The notes under the pieces were generated by a model that saw nothing but the letters and a program-made list of their open reading frames with translations, had not been told where the DNA came from and made no database searches. Source: Bacteroidetes bacterium GWB2_32_14 (GTDB taxonomy: Bacteria > Bacteroidota > Bacteroidia > Bacteroidales > UBA12077). Taken from it: a DNA stretch of 64,000 nt. Positions 44,921 to 53,499 of this stretch are shown piece by piece. A program made the translations under genes and the position numbers. Positions within the stretch are counted from its first letter, which is position 1. The number at the start of each line of letters is the position of its first letter. The stretch covers positions 53,267 through 117,266 of the forward strand of contig MENK01000019.1 of assembly GCA_001768235.1 (NCBI GenBank), written 5' to 3'.

Positions 44921-47251
44921 ATGAAATTAAAAATTAAACACAAAATCCAGATTTACATTCTATTAACAACCGTGGTTATCTATGCCGGGGCATTAGGTTA
45001 TATTAGTATAAACAGTAAACAAATGGCTTTTAACGATGCCAAAAGAATATCTGATAATTATGCATTTCGTGCAGCAAAGCATATTCAAACATACCTTGGA
45101 TGTAATATAACAACATTAAAAGATTTAAGCAATTCATTTAAAGTATATAAAGAAATTGATGAGAAAAGCAGAAGACATGTATTAAGTGAAATAATGAAGA
45201 AAACGCTGGAGTCAAATGCTGATTTTTTTTCTGTGTGGTGCACCTGGGAACCAAACACCATAGACAACCTGGATTACATGCATGTCAATAAACAGGGGAG
45301 CACTGTTTTAGGTAATTTCGCCCCAATGTATTATAAACAGAATAATATTATTAAGTTAGATGAATCCGTTGAATCAAATCCAAATTCAGTTTTTAACGGA
45401 GAATATTACCAACTTCCCAAAAAATTAAAAAAAGAAGTTGTTCTGGATCCTTATTTTTATTCGTATTCCAAGAATAAAAACGATGAAGTATTTGAAGTAA
45501 CTATTTGTGCCCCAATAATTGTTGACAACCAGTTTCTTGGAGTTGTGGGAATTGATATCATGTTAGATCATTTTCAGGAAATTGTAAATAATATCAAACC
45601 TTTTGATAATAGTATTGCCTTTTTAATGTCGAATAACGGAACCTATGTTGCCAATCCCGATAAAAAATATACGGGAAGAAGAGCCATTGATGTTTTTCCC
45701 GACGAGATTAAAAAATATAAAGTAATGGAGCATGTTGAAAAAGGTGATTTTCTATCGTATGAAGTTATCGGGTTAGACGGATCGATTTATTACGATGTAT
45801 ATGCTCCAATTGAAATAGGAGATACCGATACACCCTGGTCTGTTGGAATAGCTGTTCCAATTTCTCAGGTAATGAACAAAGCCAATAGAAATTTCAAAGT
45901 GTCGATAATCGTGGGAATTCTCGGGTTACTTATTTTAAGCTTTGTCATTTATACCATTTCAAATAGTATAACCAGGCCCATATTAAAAATCACTCATTTT
46001 TTAAACCGGTTATCGAAGGGGCAAATTGACGATAAAATGAATATTACAATCCAAAGTGGTGATGAAATTGAAGAAATGGGAATAGCCCTGAATAAATCAA
46101 TAAAAGGATTACTCGAGAAAACAGAGTTTGCCCAAAATATCGGGAATGGAAACCTTAATACAGATATTCATTTACTAAGTGATGAGGATGTTCTCGGAAA
46201 ATCGTTAATTGATATGCGTAATAATTTAAAAAAAGCCCAGGAAGAAGAAGCTGTTCGAAAAGTTGAAGACGAAAAGCGAAGATGGACAAATGAGGGGCTT
46301 GCATTATTTAGCGATGTGTTACGCAAAAATCACGAAAATATCACCAACCTGGGATACGAAATAATTCAAACACTTATTAATTATTTAAAAGCAAACCAGG
46401 GTGGTTTATTTATAATTAACGACGAACAAAAAGATAATATTTATTTTGAACTTTTAGCCTCGTATGCATATAACCGTAAGAAATACAAACAAAAAATAAT
46501 TCATTTAGGCGAAGGACTCGCGGGCGCATGTGCCCTTGAAAAAGCAACCATTTTTTTAACCGAATTACCTGATGATTATATTCAAATTACATCGGGTCTT
46601 GGTGGTGCAAATCCAAAAAATTTACTTATTGTACCTTTAAAAGTTGAAGAAAATGTTTTAGGAATTATTGAAATTGCATCATTTAATACAATACAACCAC
46701 ACGAAATTGAATTCGTTGAAAAAGTAGGGCAGAATATAGCATCAACCCTGGTTTCTGTAAAAATTAACGAGCGCACGGCCAGACTTTTAAATCAGTCAAA
46801 ACAACAATCCGAAGAGCTTGCTGCACAAGAAGAAGAGATGCGTCAGAATATGGAGGAACTGCAAGCAACACAGGAAGAAGCAACCCGTAAAACTACCGAA
46901 ATGCAAGGTATTTTAAATGCCCTGGATTTAACAAGCTATATTATTGAATATAACCTAGAAGGCACGATTACTTCCATAAACAATGCATACCTGAATCTGT
47001 TAGGTATAAGACGCGAAGAAGCTATCGGGAAACATCATTCCGATAATATTAAATTTACCGATGAGCAGAAAAAACATTACGATGAATTTTGGAGGGACCT
47101 TCGAAACGGGAAGGTGAAAAAAGAAAAAACACAAGTGGTTTTTGGTAATAAAAAATATTTGTTTATGGAATCTTACACCCCCATTTACGATGAAAATGGA
47201 ACAATATACAAAATTTTAAAAATAGCTAACGATATCTCGGAATATATGTAA
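44921..47251 (+). CDS. Transmembrane sensor: dCache, HAMP, GAF, coiled coil, PAS, with no output domain
   Basis: This 776-residue inner-membrane protein has TM1 at about 10-30, a periplasmic dCache-like domain (about 35-320, with VSIWC-like aromatic strands and VVGIDIMLDHFQ), TM2 near 327-347 and a HAMP linker (348-400). A GAF domain (about 455-620), a Gln/Glu-rich coiled coil (about 622-660) and a PAS domain to the end follow. No histidine kinase, GGDEF, EAL, cyclase or MCP signalling domain is present. The stop codon follows the PAS domain and a strong terminator lies right after, so it is not an obvious truncation. It may pass signals to a separate partner protein. Confidence 0.85.
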   Translation: MKLKIKHKIQIYILLTTVVIYAGALGYISINSKQMAFNDAKRISDNYAFRAAKHIQTYLGCNITTLKDLSNSFKVYKEIDEKSRRHVLSEIMKKTLESNADFFSVWCTWEPNTIDNLDYMHVNKQGSTVLGNFAPMYYKQNNIIKLDESVESNPNSVFNGEYYQLPKKLKKEVVLDPYFYSYSKNKNDEVFEVTICAPIIVDNQFLGVVGIDIMLDHFQEIVNNIKPFDNSIAFLMSNNGTYVANPDKKYTGRRAIDVFPDEIKKYKVMEHVEKGDFLSYEVIGLDGSIYYDVYAPIEIGDTDTPWSVGIAVPISQVMNKANRNFKVSIIVGILGLLILSFVIYTISNSITRPILKITHFLNRLSKGQIDDKMNITIQSGDEIEEMGIALNKSIKGLLEKTEFAQNIGNGNLNTDIHLLSDEDVLGKSLIDMRNNLKKAQEEEAVRKVEDEKRRWTNEGLALFSDVLRKNHENITNLGYEIIQTLINYLKANQGGLFIINDEQKDNIYFELLASYAYNRKKYKQKIIHLGEGLAGACALEKATIFLTELPDDYIQITSGLGGANPKNLLIVPLKVEENVLGIIEIASFNTIQPHEIEFVEKVGQNIASTLVSVKINERTARLLNQSKQQSEELAAQEEEMRQNMEELQATQEEATRKTTEMQGILNALDLTSYIIEYNLEGTITSINNAYLNLLGIRREEAIGKHHSDNIKFTDEQKKHYDEFWRDLRNGKVKKEKTQVVFGNKKYLFMESYTPIYDENGTIYKILKIANDISEYM

Positions 47252-47285
47252 AATAAAAGGAGAGCAAATGCTCTCCTTTTATTTT
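47250..47285. terminator. Strong bidirectional terminator
   Basis: A perfect 16-bp stem (AAAATAAAAGGAGAGC at 47250-47265 with GCTCTCCTTTTATTTT at 47270-47285) has a 4-nt loop and A/T tracts built into both arms. It serves the convergent sensor and spy-like genes. Confidence 0.85.
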
Positions 47286-47303
47286 GTTGCTTCCCTCTGA
47301 CGA

Positions 47304-47843
47304 TTATTGTTCAGCGGGTTGATTGTATGGACAATTTGGCCCATACCCTACGCCTCTCTCATTTCCCATTCCAAGTCCGTGTTTGTGCCCTCTTCCTTCG
47401 CCTCGCATTGGTCGGCTGTCAAAATAAACTTTTTGTGTATCGGTTAAGAGATTTCTGATTTCCTGCTGATGTTTTGCACTTTCTTTCATCATTTTATTTT
47501 GCAAACTTGTCATCTGGTCAATAACTGAATTAATTGCATTCATATCCGTATTATCAGAAGCCATTAAGGTATGTTTTTTTGCTCTTAATTCTTCTTTCTG
47601 ATTTCGGAAATTATTCATCACTTTTAAATGAGCAACTCGCAATGTTTCAATTTTTTGAAGTTGATCATCGGTTAAATCAGGGATATTCATGCAATATTCT
47701 CTATCACCGTACCCCTGGCCTAAACCTTGTCCTTGTCCACGACCATTTCCATTGCCCATTCCTCTTTGAGCAAAAATATCTGAACCAATAAACATAAGCA
47801 GTGCAACTGCTAAAATCGTAATTTTCATTTTCTGTGTTTTCAT
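47304..47843 (-). CDS. Spy/CpxP-like periplasmic protein
   Basis: This 179-residue secreted protein has a signal peptide (MKTQKMKITILAVALLMFIGSDIFA, cleaved before QRG). A glycine/arginine-rich stretch full of GNGRGQGQG follows, then a helical core with two LTxxQ-type motifs, LTDDQLQKIETLR and LLTDTQKVYF, the hallmark of Spy/CpxP chaperones and of metal-binding ZraP/CnrX relatives. It probably protects periplasmic proteins or binds metals. The Gly-rich tails on both sides of the core are unusual compared with E. coli Spy. Confidence 0.85.
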   Translation of the reverse strand: MKTQKMKITILAVALLMFIGSDIFAQRGMGNGNGRGQGQGLGQGYGDREYCMNIPDLTDDQLQKIETLRVAHLKVMNNFRNQKEELRAKKHTLMASDNTDMNAINSVIDQMTSLQNKMMKESAKHQQEIRNLLTDTQKVYFDSRPMRGEGRGHKHGLGMGNERGVGYGPNCPYNQPAEQ

Positions 47844-47981
47844 TTTTTTAAATTTATGTTAAACATTTTTGTTTTCTGAACATATGACACAGACATTTTT
47901 AATTTATTACAAATGGAATTGAAAATATCTAAAATTTCACGTTGATGAAAAATATCCGCTAAGCGGGTAATAGGAAAAAGA

Positions 47982-48005
47982 AAGGCACTCCCCCCGGAGT
48001 GCCTT
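47982..48005 (-). terminator. Hairpin in the spy/ctp intergenic region, possible terminator or attenuator
   Basis: AAGGCACTCC (47982-47991) pairs perfectly with GGAGTGCCTT (47996-48005) around a CCCC loop. On the minus strand it is followed by the T-rich run CTTTCTTTTT, so it works leftward, ending ctp transcripts or attenuating a transcript entering spy from the -7 element at 48067-48074. Confidence 0.6.
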
Positions 48006-48066
48006 AACTAACCTAAAAACCCAAAAATTATGAATTAAATTTACATTTAATCCAGAATTTATACTG

Positions 48067-48074
48067 CAAAGATA
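48067..48074 (-). promoter_or_regulatory. -7 element facing the spy-like gene
   Basis: The minus strand reads TATCTTTG, a full TAnnTTTG match, about 60-70 nt before the hairpin at 47982-48005. No TTG lies at the expected -33 position. Confidence 0.3.
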
Positions 48075-48092
48075 CTTAAATTTTAAAAAGGT

Positions 48093-49694
48093 TTAATTCT
48101 GATTTAAAAATTCCATCGCTTTATTAAATGTATTATCAACTTCCATAATTATTGGATAAAAACCATCGTTATCAATAATATTCCTGGCAATATATGCTTT
48201 AATCTGGGTATTAATAATTTTTGTTGAATTTTCGAATCCGTTTGTAGATTTAGGAACACCTTTTAATTCTGCATATTTTACAAACTGATTAAAAATATTT
48301 TGTGCTTCGAGATAGTCATTAATTTCTTCAGCTGTTTTGTACGTGCTTAATTTATCCCTGTTTTTATCGGAATAATCGAATGCAAAATCATACGTGAGCC
48401 TTTTATTAACAACTAAAGCAAAATATTTTGAAAAACCAGATGTGTCGAATGGAACAAAAATATCGGGCATAATACCTCCGCCGCCATATACAATGTTCCC
48501 GCCGGGGGTTTTATATTTAAGCGAATCGGAGAAGTGAATACTATCAACCTGTTCGAATTCCCCATGTTCGTATCGATTGTTTAAATCGTTAAAATATTCT
48601 TCATGGTTACTATTGTATGGTTTTTGAATACTTCTCCCGGTAGGAGTGTAATAACGGGCAATAGTAAGCCTTATCACGGCACCATCGGAAAGGGGATATT
48701 CTTCCTGTACCAAGCCTTTTCCAAATGAACGTCGTCCAATAATTTTCCCGCGGTCGTTATCCTGAATTGCCCCGGCAAGAATTTCACTGGCCGATGCCGA
48801 CCACTCGTCCTGTAAAATAACTACTTCAACATCTTCGCAAACTCCTCTTGAACTGGAGTAAATCTCGCTTCTCGGACTCGATTTACCCTGTGTATAAACA
48901 ATCATTTTGCCATCTTCAAGAAACTGATCTGCAATATTTGCTGCTGCATTTATGTACCCTCCTGTATTTCCACGTAAATCAACTATAAGTTTTTTCAGGT
49001 TTTGACTTTTTAGTTTTTCAACACCCTGTATAAATTCCTCGTACGTTGTTTGAGCAAAGCGATTTATTTTAATATAACCCGTTTCGTTGTTTACCATAAA
49101 AGAAACATCTACACTATATAATGGTATTTTATCCCGAATAATTTCAAAGTCGATTAATCCGCTGATATTCTTTCTCAGAACAGACACTTTTACTTTTGTG
49201 CCGCGCATTCCTTTAAGCATACCAACTACCTGGTCGCTTTCTAGTTTTTGCCCGGCTATTAACGAATCATTTACTTTAATAATCCTGTCGCCTGCAAGGA
49301 TTCCGACTTTATCCGATGGCCCTCCTGAAATTACACTAATAATAATTGCTGTATCGGTAAGATGATTAAAAACAACACCTATACCTTCAAAGTTACCCTG
49401 CATATCTTCATTAATACTTTTCATCTCTGCTGCAGGGATATACACAGAATGAGGATCGAGCTTTTCAAGTAATGCAGGTATTGCCGATTCTTCGAGTTCT
49501 TTACGGTTTATTGAATCAACATACCTTGTTTCAATATAATCAATTACACCTGAAAGATTGTCGTTTCTGTTATACAAGAATGAATAGTTCTGACGTGGAT
49601 TGTTATTTAATTTACTTCCCAAAAAAATTCCGGATGCAAGTATTAATGCAAAAATTATGGGTAGATATATTTTATTTATTTTACTTGTACTCAT
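48093..49694 (-). CDS. C-terminal processing peptidase (S41), Ctp-like
   Basis: This protease of about 533 residues has a signal anchor (IYLPIIFALILASGIFLGS), an N-terminal helical segment, a PDZ domain (about 85-165: GNFEGIGVVF...GGPSDKVGILAGDRII) and an S41 core with the nucleophile in LQDEWSASASEI and the base Lys in RRSFGKGLVQEE. It acts on C-termini of envelope proteins. A C-terminal helical extension of about 150 residues is common in Bacteroidota. The ATG at 49694 avoids overlap with the upstream dCMP deaminase; the frame extends to 49733. Confidence 0.93.
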   Translation of the reverse strand: MSTSKINKIYLPIIFALILASGIFLGSKLNNNPRQNYSFLYNRNDNLSGVIDYIETRYVDSINRKELEESAIPALLEKLDPHSVYIPAAEMKSINEDMQGNFEGIGVVFNHLTDTAIIISVISGGPSDKVGILAGDRIIKVNDSLIAGQKLESDQVVGMLKGMRGTKVKVSVLRKNISGLIDFEIIRDKIPLYSVDVSFMVNNETGYIKINRFAQTTYEEFIQGVEKLKSQNLKKLIVDLRGNTGGYINAAANIADQFLEDGKMIVYTQGKSSPRSEIYSSSRGVCEDVEVVILQDEWSASASEILAGAIQDNDRGKIIGRRSFGKGLVQEEYPLSDGAVIRLTIARYYTPTGRSIQKPYNSNHEEYFNDLNNRYEHGEFEQVDSIHFSDSLKYKTPGGNIVYGGGGIMPDIFVPFDTSGFSKYFALVVNKRLTYDFAFDYSDKNRDKLSTYKTAEEINDYLEAQNIFNQFVKYAELKGVPKSTNGFENSTKIINTQIKAYIARNIIDNDGFYPIIMEVDNTFNKAMEFLNQN

Positions 49695-49713
49695 AAAAGT
49701 ATCAGATAATGAA

Positions 49714-50160
49714 TTAAAGAATAATATGAACAATTTCTATTTTAGCTCTTTCGAGCAAACGTAAACCTTCTTCGTTGTGATATTTGTCGCAAAAAACCAC
49801 TCTTTTTATACCCGACTGAATAATTAGTTTTGAGCATTCCATACAGGGTGATGTTGTTACATATAATGTTGCATCTTGCGAGCTGTTATTCGATTTCGCT
49901 ACTTTTGTTATTGCATTTGCTTCAGCATGTAAAACGTAAGGTTTGGTCTGATTGTTTTCGTCTTCGCAAATATTTTCAAATCCCGAAGGTGTTCCATTAT
50001 ATCCGTCAGATATAATCATTTTATCTTTAACAATAAGAGCTCCAACCTGACGACGTAAACAATATGAGTTTTTGGCCCATATTTTAGCCATTTCAAGATA
50101 TCGCCTGTCGTAATCTTCCTGTTTTTCTTTGTATGGATGGAGTGTTTTGAAGTCAGACAT
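49714..50160 (-). CDS. dCMP deaminase (ComEB-like)
   Basis: This 148-residue zinc enzyme converts dCMP to dUMP for dTTP synthesis. Zinc ligands are His78 with catalytic Glu80 (LHAEANAI) and Cys106/Cys109 (SPCMECSKLI). The segment RQVGALIVKDKMIISDGYNGTP is the substrate region. The open frame runs to 50253, but this part is complementary to the tRNA-Leu gene. The ATG at 50160 (MSDFKTLHPY) is therefore the start. It lies directly downstream of the tRNA terminator. Confidence 0.93.
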   Translation of the reverse strand: MSDFKTLHPYKEKQEDYDRRYLEMAKIWAKNSYCLRRQVGALIVKDKMIISDGYNGTPSGFENICEDENNQTKPYVLHAEANAITKVAKSNNSSQDATLYVTTSPCMECSKLIIQSGIKRVVFCDKYHNEEGLRLLERAKIEIVHIIL

Positions 50161-50181
50161 AACAAAAAATTTTGGAAATAT

Positions 50182-50205
50182 AAAAAAACCCTCTTTGGGA
50201 GGGTT
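50182..50205 (-). terminator. Terminator of the tRNA-Leu gene
   Basis: AACCCTC (50187-50193) pairs with GAGGGTT (50199-50205). On the minus strand the hairpin is followed by a run of seven T residues, 14 nt after the tRNA 3' end. Confidence 0.75.
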
Positions 50206-50218
50206 CTGTTTAATAAAG

Positions 50219-50303
50219 TACCTGGAGTCGGGATCGAACCGACACGAACTCATCGTTCACTGGTGTTTGAGACCAGCGCGTCTACCAATTCCGCCATCCA
50301 GGC
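50219..50303 (-). tRNA. tRNA-Leu (anticodon CAA)
   Basis: This 85-nt tRNA has the long variable arm of class II tRNAs. The acceptor stem GCCTGGA pairs with TCCAGGT (first pair G-U), and the discriminator base is A. The D-arm has AATTGGTAGA. The anticodon stem CTGGT/ACCAG encloses loop CTCAAAC, with anticodon CAA reading UUG. The T-arm has GGTTCGATCCC. CCA is not encoded. It has a perfect promoter at 50330-50359 and a terminator at 50182-50205. Confidence 0.95.
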
Positions 50304-50329
50304 ATAATAAACAATGAACCTTTGCGGTG

Positions 50330-50359
50330 CAAAAATAGATAATGTTTTTATATACTCAA
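50330..50359 (-). promoter_or_regulatory. Bacteroidota-type promoter for tRNA-Leu
   Basis: On the minus strand TTG (50359-50357), a 19-nt spacer and TATTTTTG (50337-50330) match the consensus fully, 27 nt upstream of the mature tRNA 5' end. Confidence 0.75.
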
Positions 50360-50397
50360 AATTTATTTGTGAGGGAATCTGATTTTTTTACCAGAGA

Positions 50398-52314
50398 TTA
50401 ACCGGTATGAGATAATATGCTTGGTTGAATCATTCGTTTTACAACTTCTGCAATTGATTCCGCATCTAAACCACACTCTTTATATAAATCCTGTGGGGTA
50501 CCATGATCAATAAATTTATCAGGAATGCCTAAGCGTTTGATAATAACATTGTATCCTTTTTCATTCATAAACTCGGTAACAGCACTTCCAAAACCTCCGA
50601 GAATTGTACCATCTTCAACGGTTATTATAAGCCTGAACTTTTTACCTACTTCATGTAAAATTTTTTCATCGATTGGTTTTACAAAGCGCATATCATAATG
50701 AGTAATATCAATATGCGATTTTTCGAGCATTTCAGAAGCTTCAACAACAAAATTTCCAACATGTCCAATAGAAAGAACCGCTACATCTGAGCCCCTTCTT
50801 ATTAACCGGCCTTCCCCAACAGGTATTTCCTCGAAAGGTTTTTTCCAGTCAGCAATTACACCTCGTCCACGGGGGTAACGAATTGAAAATGGGCCTTTAT
50901 TTTCAAGTTGTGCAGTAAACATCAGGTTGCGAAGTTCTATTTCATTCATTGGAGCGGAAATAACAAGGTTCGGAATACAGCGCATATAAGCCAAATCGTA
51001 AACTCCATGATGGGTTGCTCCATCTTCGCCAACCAAACCTCCCCGATCGAGACAGAATACAACATTCAGATTTTGCAAAGCTACATCATGTATAAGCTGA
51101 TCGTATGAACGTTGCATAAATGATGAATAAATATTGCAGAATGGAAGCATTCCTTCAATAGCCAAACCTGCCGAAAAGGTAACTGCATGCTGTTCTGCTA
51201 TTCCCACATCAAAGGTGCGTTCGGGCATTTCTTTCATCATGATATTCAACGAGGAGCCTGTAGGCATTGCAGGAGTGATGCCAACAATTTTTTTGTTCTC
51301 TCGTGCTAGCTCCAAAACTGTTTCTCCAAATACATCTTGGTAACGTGGCGGAATTGGCTTTTCTGATTTAATTGTAAAAATCTCGCCTGTTTTTTTGTCG
51401 AATAAACCCGGAGCATGCCATGCTGTTTGGTCGAGCTCGGCTTGCTTAAATCCTTTTCCTTTTTGTGTAATAACATGTAGCAATTTAGGCCCGGGGATAT
51501 CTTTTAAATCAGTTAATATTTTAGTTAAATAAACCACATCATGCCCATCGACAGGTCCAAAATACCTGAAATTTAACGATTCAAATAAATTGCTTTGGTG
51601 AAGCAGAAAAGTTTTAATCGCATTTTCGATTTGCTGGCCCAGCTTCTGATAATTTTGTCCCAGTTTATTTAAGTGACCCAGCACATGCCAGACATCGTTT
51701 TTAAGTTTGTTGTAAGTTTTTGATGTTGTTATGTCGAGAAGATATTCTTTAAGAGCTCCCACGTTAGGGTCGATAGCCATATTGTTATCGTTGAGAATAA
51801 CCAGGATATTCGTTTTTTCGATACCGGCATTATTCAGCCCTTCGAATGCAAGGCCTGCTGTCATTGAACCATCACCAATTACAGCAACAATTTGCCTGTC
51901 TTTTTCATTTTTAAACTGTGCTGCTTTTGCCATTCCAAGTGCAGCCGAAATTGATGTTGACGAATGGCCTACACCAAAAGCATCGTATTCGCTTTCAGAC
52001 ACTTTTGGAAATCCACTAATACCTTTATATTTCCGGTTCGTATGAAAAATATCTCTGCGGCCGGTAAGGATTTTGTGACCATAAGCCTGATGACCCACAT
52101 CCCAAATAATACGGTCGTAAGGAGTATTAAAAACATAATGTAAAGCAACCGTAAGCTCTACAACACCCAGGCTGGCCCCGAAATGTCCCGGATTTGAAGA
52201 CACAATATCTATAATAAACTGACGCAACTCACTACTTAACTGAGGAAGCTGTGTTAGTTCCAACTTTTTAAGATCGGAAGGAAATAGTATATTTTTTAAT
52301 ATTTCGCCAGGCAT
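50398..52314 (-). CDS. dxs: 1-deoxy-D-xylulose-5-phosphate synthase
   Basis: This 638-residue thiamin diphosphate enzyme condenses pyruvate and glyceraldehyde 3-phosphate in the first step of the MEP isoprenoid pathway. Features are [34 protein letters not shown], the ThDP motif [18 protein letters not shown] to NDN, the central transketolase pyrimidine domain ([18 protein letters not shown], with the catalytic Glu), and the C-terminal domain with [13 protein letters not shown]. Length matches the family. It is a single gene, divergent from the OmpA-like gene. Confidence 0.96.
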   Translation of the reverse strand: MPGEILKNILFPSDLKKLELTQLPQLSSELRQFIIDIVSSNPGHFGASLGVVELTVALHYVFNTPYDRIIWDVGHQAYGHKILTGRRDIFHTNRKYKGISGFPKVSESEYDAFGVGHSSTSISAALGMAKAAQFKNEKDRQIVAVIGDGSMTAGLAFEGLNNAGIEKTNILVILNDNNMAIDPNVGALKEYLLDITTSKTYNKLKNDVWHVLGHLNKLGQNYQKLGQQIENAIKTFLLHQSNLFESLNFRYFGPVDGHDVVYLTKILTDLKDIPGPKLLHVITQKGKGFKQAELDQTAWHAPGLFDKKTGEIFTIKSEKPIPPRYQDVFGETVLELARENKKIVGITPAMPTGSSLNIMMKEMPERTFDVGIAEQHAVTFSAGLAIEGMLPFCNIYSSFMQRSYDQLIHDVALQNLNVVFCLDRGGLVGEDGATHHGVYDLAYMRCIPNLVISAPMNEIELRNLMFTAQLENKGPFSIRYPRGRGVIADWKKPFEEIPVGEGRLIRRGSDVAVLSIGHVGNFVVEASEMLEKSHIDITHYDMRFVKPIDEKILHEVGKKFRLIITVEDGTILGGFGSAVTEFMNEKGYNVIIKRLGIPDKFIDHGTPQDLYKECGLDAESIAEVVKRMIQPSILSHTG

Positions 52315-52334
52315 TTACTCATTTTTTACTGATG

Positions 52335-52342
52335 CAAAGATA
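52335..52342 (-). promoter_or_regulatory. -7 element upstream of dxs
   Basis: On the minus strand it reads TATCTTTG, a full match to TAnnTTTG, 21 nt upstream of the dxs start. A TTG is found only 13 nt upstream of it, too close for a regular -33. Confidence 0.4.
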
Positions 52343-52391
52343 TTAATATTTTTTACAAGGATTTAAGGTTTATTTACAGTAAGTAATTTTA

Positions 52392-52399
52392 TATATTTG
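52392..52399 (+). promoter_or_regulatory. -7 element upstream of the OmpA-like gene
   Basis: TATATTTG, a full TAnnTTTG match, 50 nt before the ATG at 52450. TTA stands in place of TTG at the expected -33 position. Confidence 0.45.
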
Positions 52400-52449
52400 C
52401 TTAATAACAAAACTTGTTTCTTTAACAATTGTAACTAAAAATAGTTGAT

Positions 52450-53460
52450 ATGCAATTAAAAATCAAATCTTTTATTCAGGTTTTATTCCTTTCAATACTA
52501 TTGGCGGGGTGTGTTCCTGCAAAGCAATTCGAAGCATTACAGGATAAAAGTGATAAATGCGACCAGGAACGGGAAATTTTAAAAGAAGAAAACAGGAATT
52601 TTTCTGTTGAAAATACAGAGTTAAAATCAAAAATTGATGTTTTTAAAAATCAACTTTCAGAATTACAGAAAGACAGTATTGACAGGGAAACAAAACTTCG
52701 CACATTTGAAATGAAATACGACAGGTTAAACCGATCATATACCGATTTACAACAAACACAAGACAACCTGTTAAAAGGAAACGTAGAAGAAACCCGCCGT
52801 TTATTAAAAGAATTACAAACCACTCAAAGCGGGCTGCAAACAAAAGAAGATAAACTTCGAACGCTCGAAGATAACTTGCGTTTAGAAAGAACTAACCTGG
52901 ACAAGTTAAAAAAAGAAATTGAAAGCCAGAATACACGATTAATTGAGCTAGAGTCGATATTAAACCGGAAAGATTCAGTTGTTGCAGCACTTAAAGACAA
53001 AGTATCGAAAGCATTGCTCGGTTTTTCCGACAAAGGATTAGCCGTTGAAACCAAAAACGGGAAAGTATATGTATCGCTTGAAGAACAGCTTCTTTTCAAA
53101 TCGGGTAGCACAATTGTTGATCCCAAGGGAGTTGCCGCAATAAAAAAACTTGCTGAAGTTCTTGAAAAAAATAAGGATATTAACATTATGGTAGAAGGGC
53201 ATACCGATGACGTTCCATACATTGCGAGCGAATCGATAAAAGACAACTGGGATTTAAGTGTTAAAAGAGCAACAGCAATAGTAAGAATTCTAATGGAAAA
53301 CCCGGGAATTGAAGGTAGCCGTATTATTGCATCTGGCCGCAGCAAATACATTCCTGTTGATCCGTCTATTGCTCCCGATGCACGAAGGAAAAACCGCCGG
53401 ACAGAAATAATCCTTACACCGAAACTAGACGAATTATTCCAGATTCTTGAAACAAACTAA
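52450..53460 (+). CDS. OmpA-family lipoprotein with long coiled coil
   Basis: This 336-residue protein binds peptidoglycan and tethers it to the outer membrane. The lipoprotein signal ends LLAGC (Cys21). Residues about 28-180 form a long coiled coil rich in Glu, Lys and Leu heptads. The C-terminal OmpA domain (about 205-330) includes LLFKSGSTIVDPKG, IMVEGHTDDVPY (the peptidoglycan-binding Asp) and ARRKNRRTEIIL (Arg). It is of the YiaD/Pal-like class rather than a barrel OmpA. The terminator hairpin follows at once. Confidence 0.93.
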   Translation: MQLKIKSFIQVLFLSILLAGCVPAKQFEALQDKSDKCDQEREILKEENRNFSVENTELKSKIDVFKNQLSELQKDSIDRETKLRTFEMKYDRLNRSYTDLQQTQDNLLKGNVEETRRLLKELQTTQSGLQTKEDKLRTLEDNLRLERTNLDKLKKEIESQNTRLIELESILNRKDSVVAALKDKVSKALLGFSDKGLAVETKNGKVYVSLEEQLLFKSGSTIVDPKGVAAIKKLAEVLEKNKDINIMVEGHTDDVPYIASESIKDNWDLSVKRATAIVRILMENPGIEGSRIIASGRSKYIPVDPSIAPDARRKNRRTEIILTPKLDELFQILETN

Positions 53461-53465
53461 AAAAT

Positions 53466-53494
53466 AAAAGACCGGTAAGTTTATCGGTCTTTTA
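53466..53494 (+). terminator. Terminator after the OmpA-like gene
   Basis: AAAGACCGGT pairs with ATCGGTCTTT (one G-T pair) around a short loop, ending in TTTT. It lies between the gene ending at 53460 and the radical SAM gene starting at 53500, so some readthrough or an unseen promoter must serve the latter. Confidence 0.6.
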
Positions 53495-53499
53495 GCAAA

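Noticed and set aside
50161..50253. N-terminal extension of the dCMP deaminase
   Set aside because: The extra 31 residues are encoded by the terminator and the tRNA-Leu sequence, so translation must begin at 50160.
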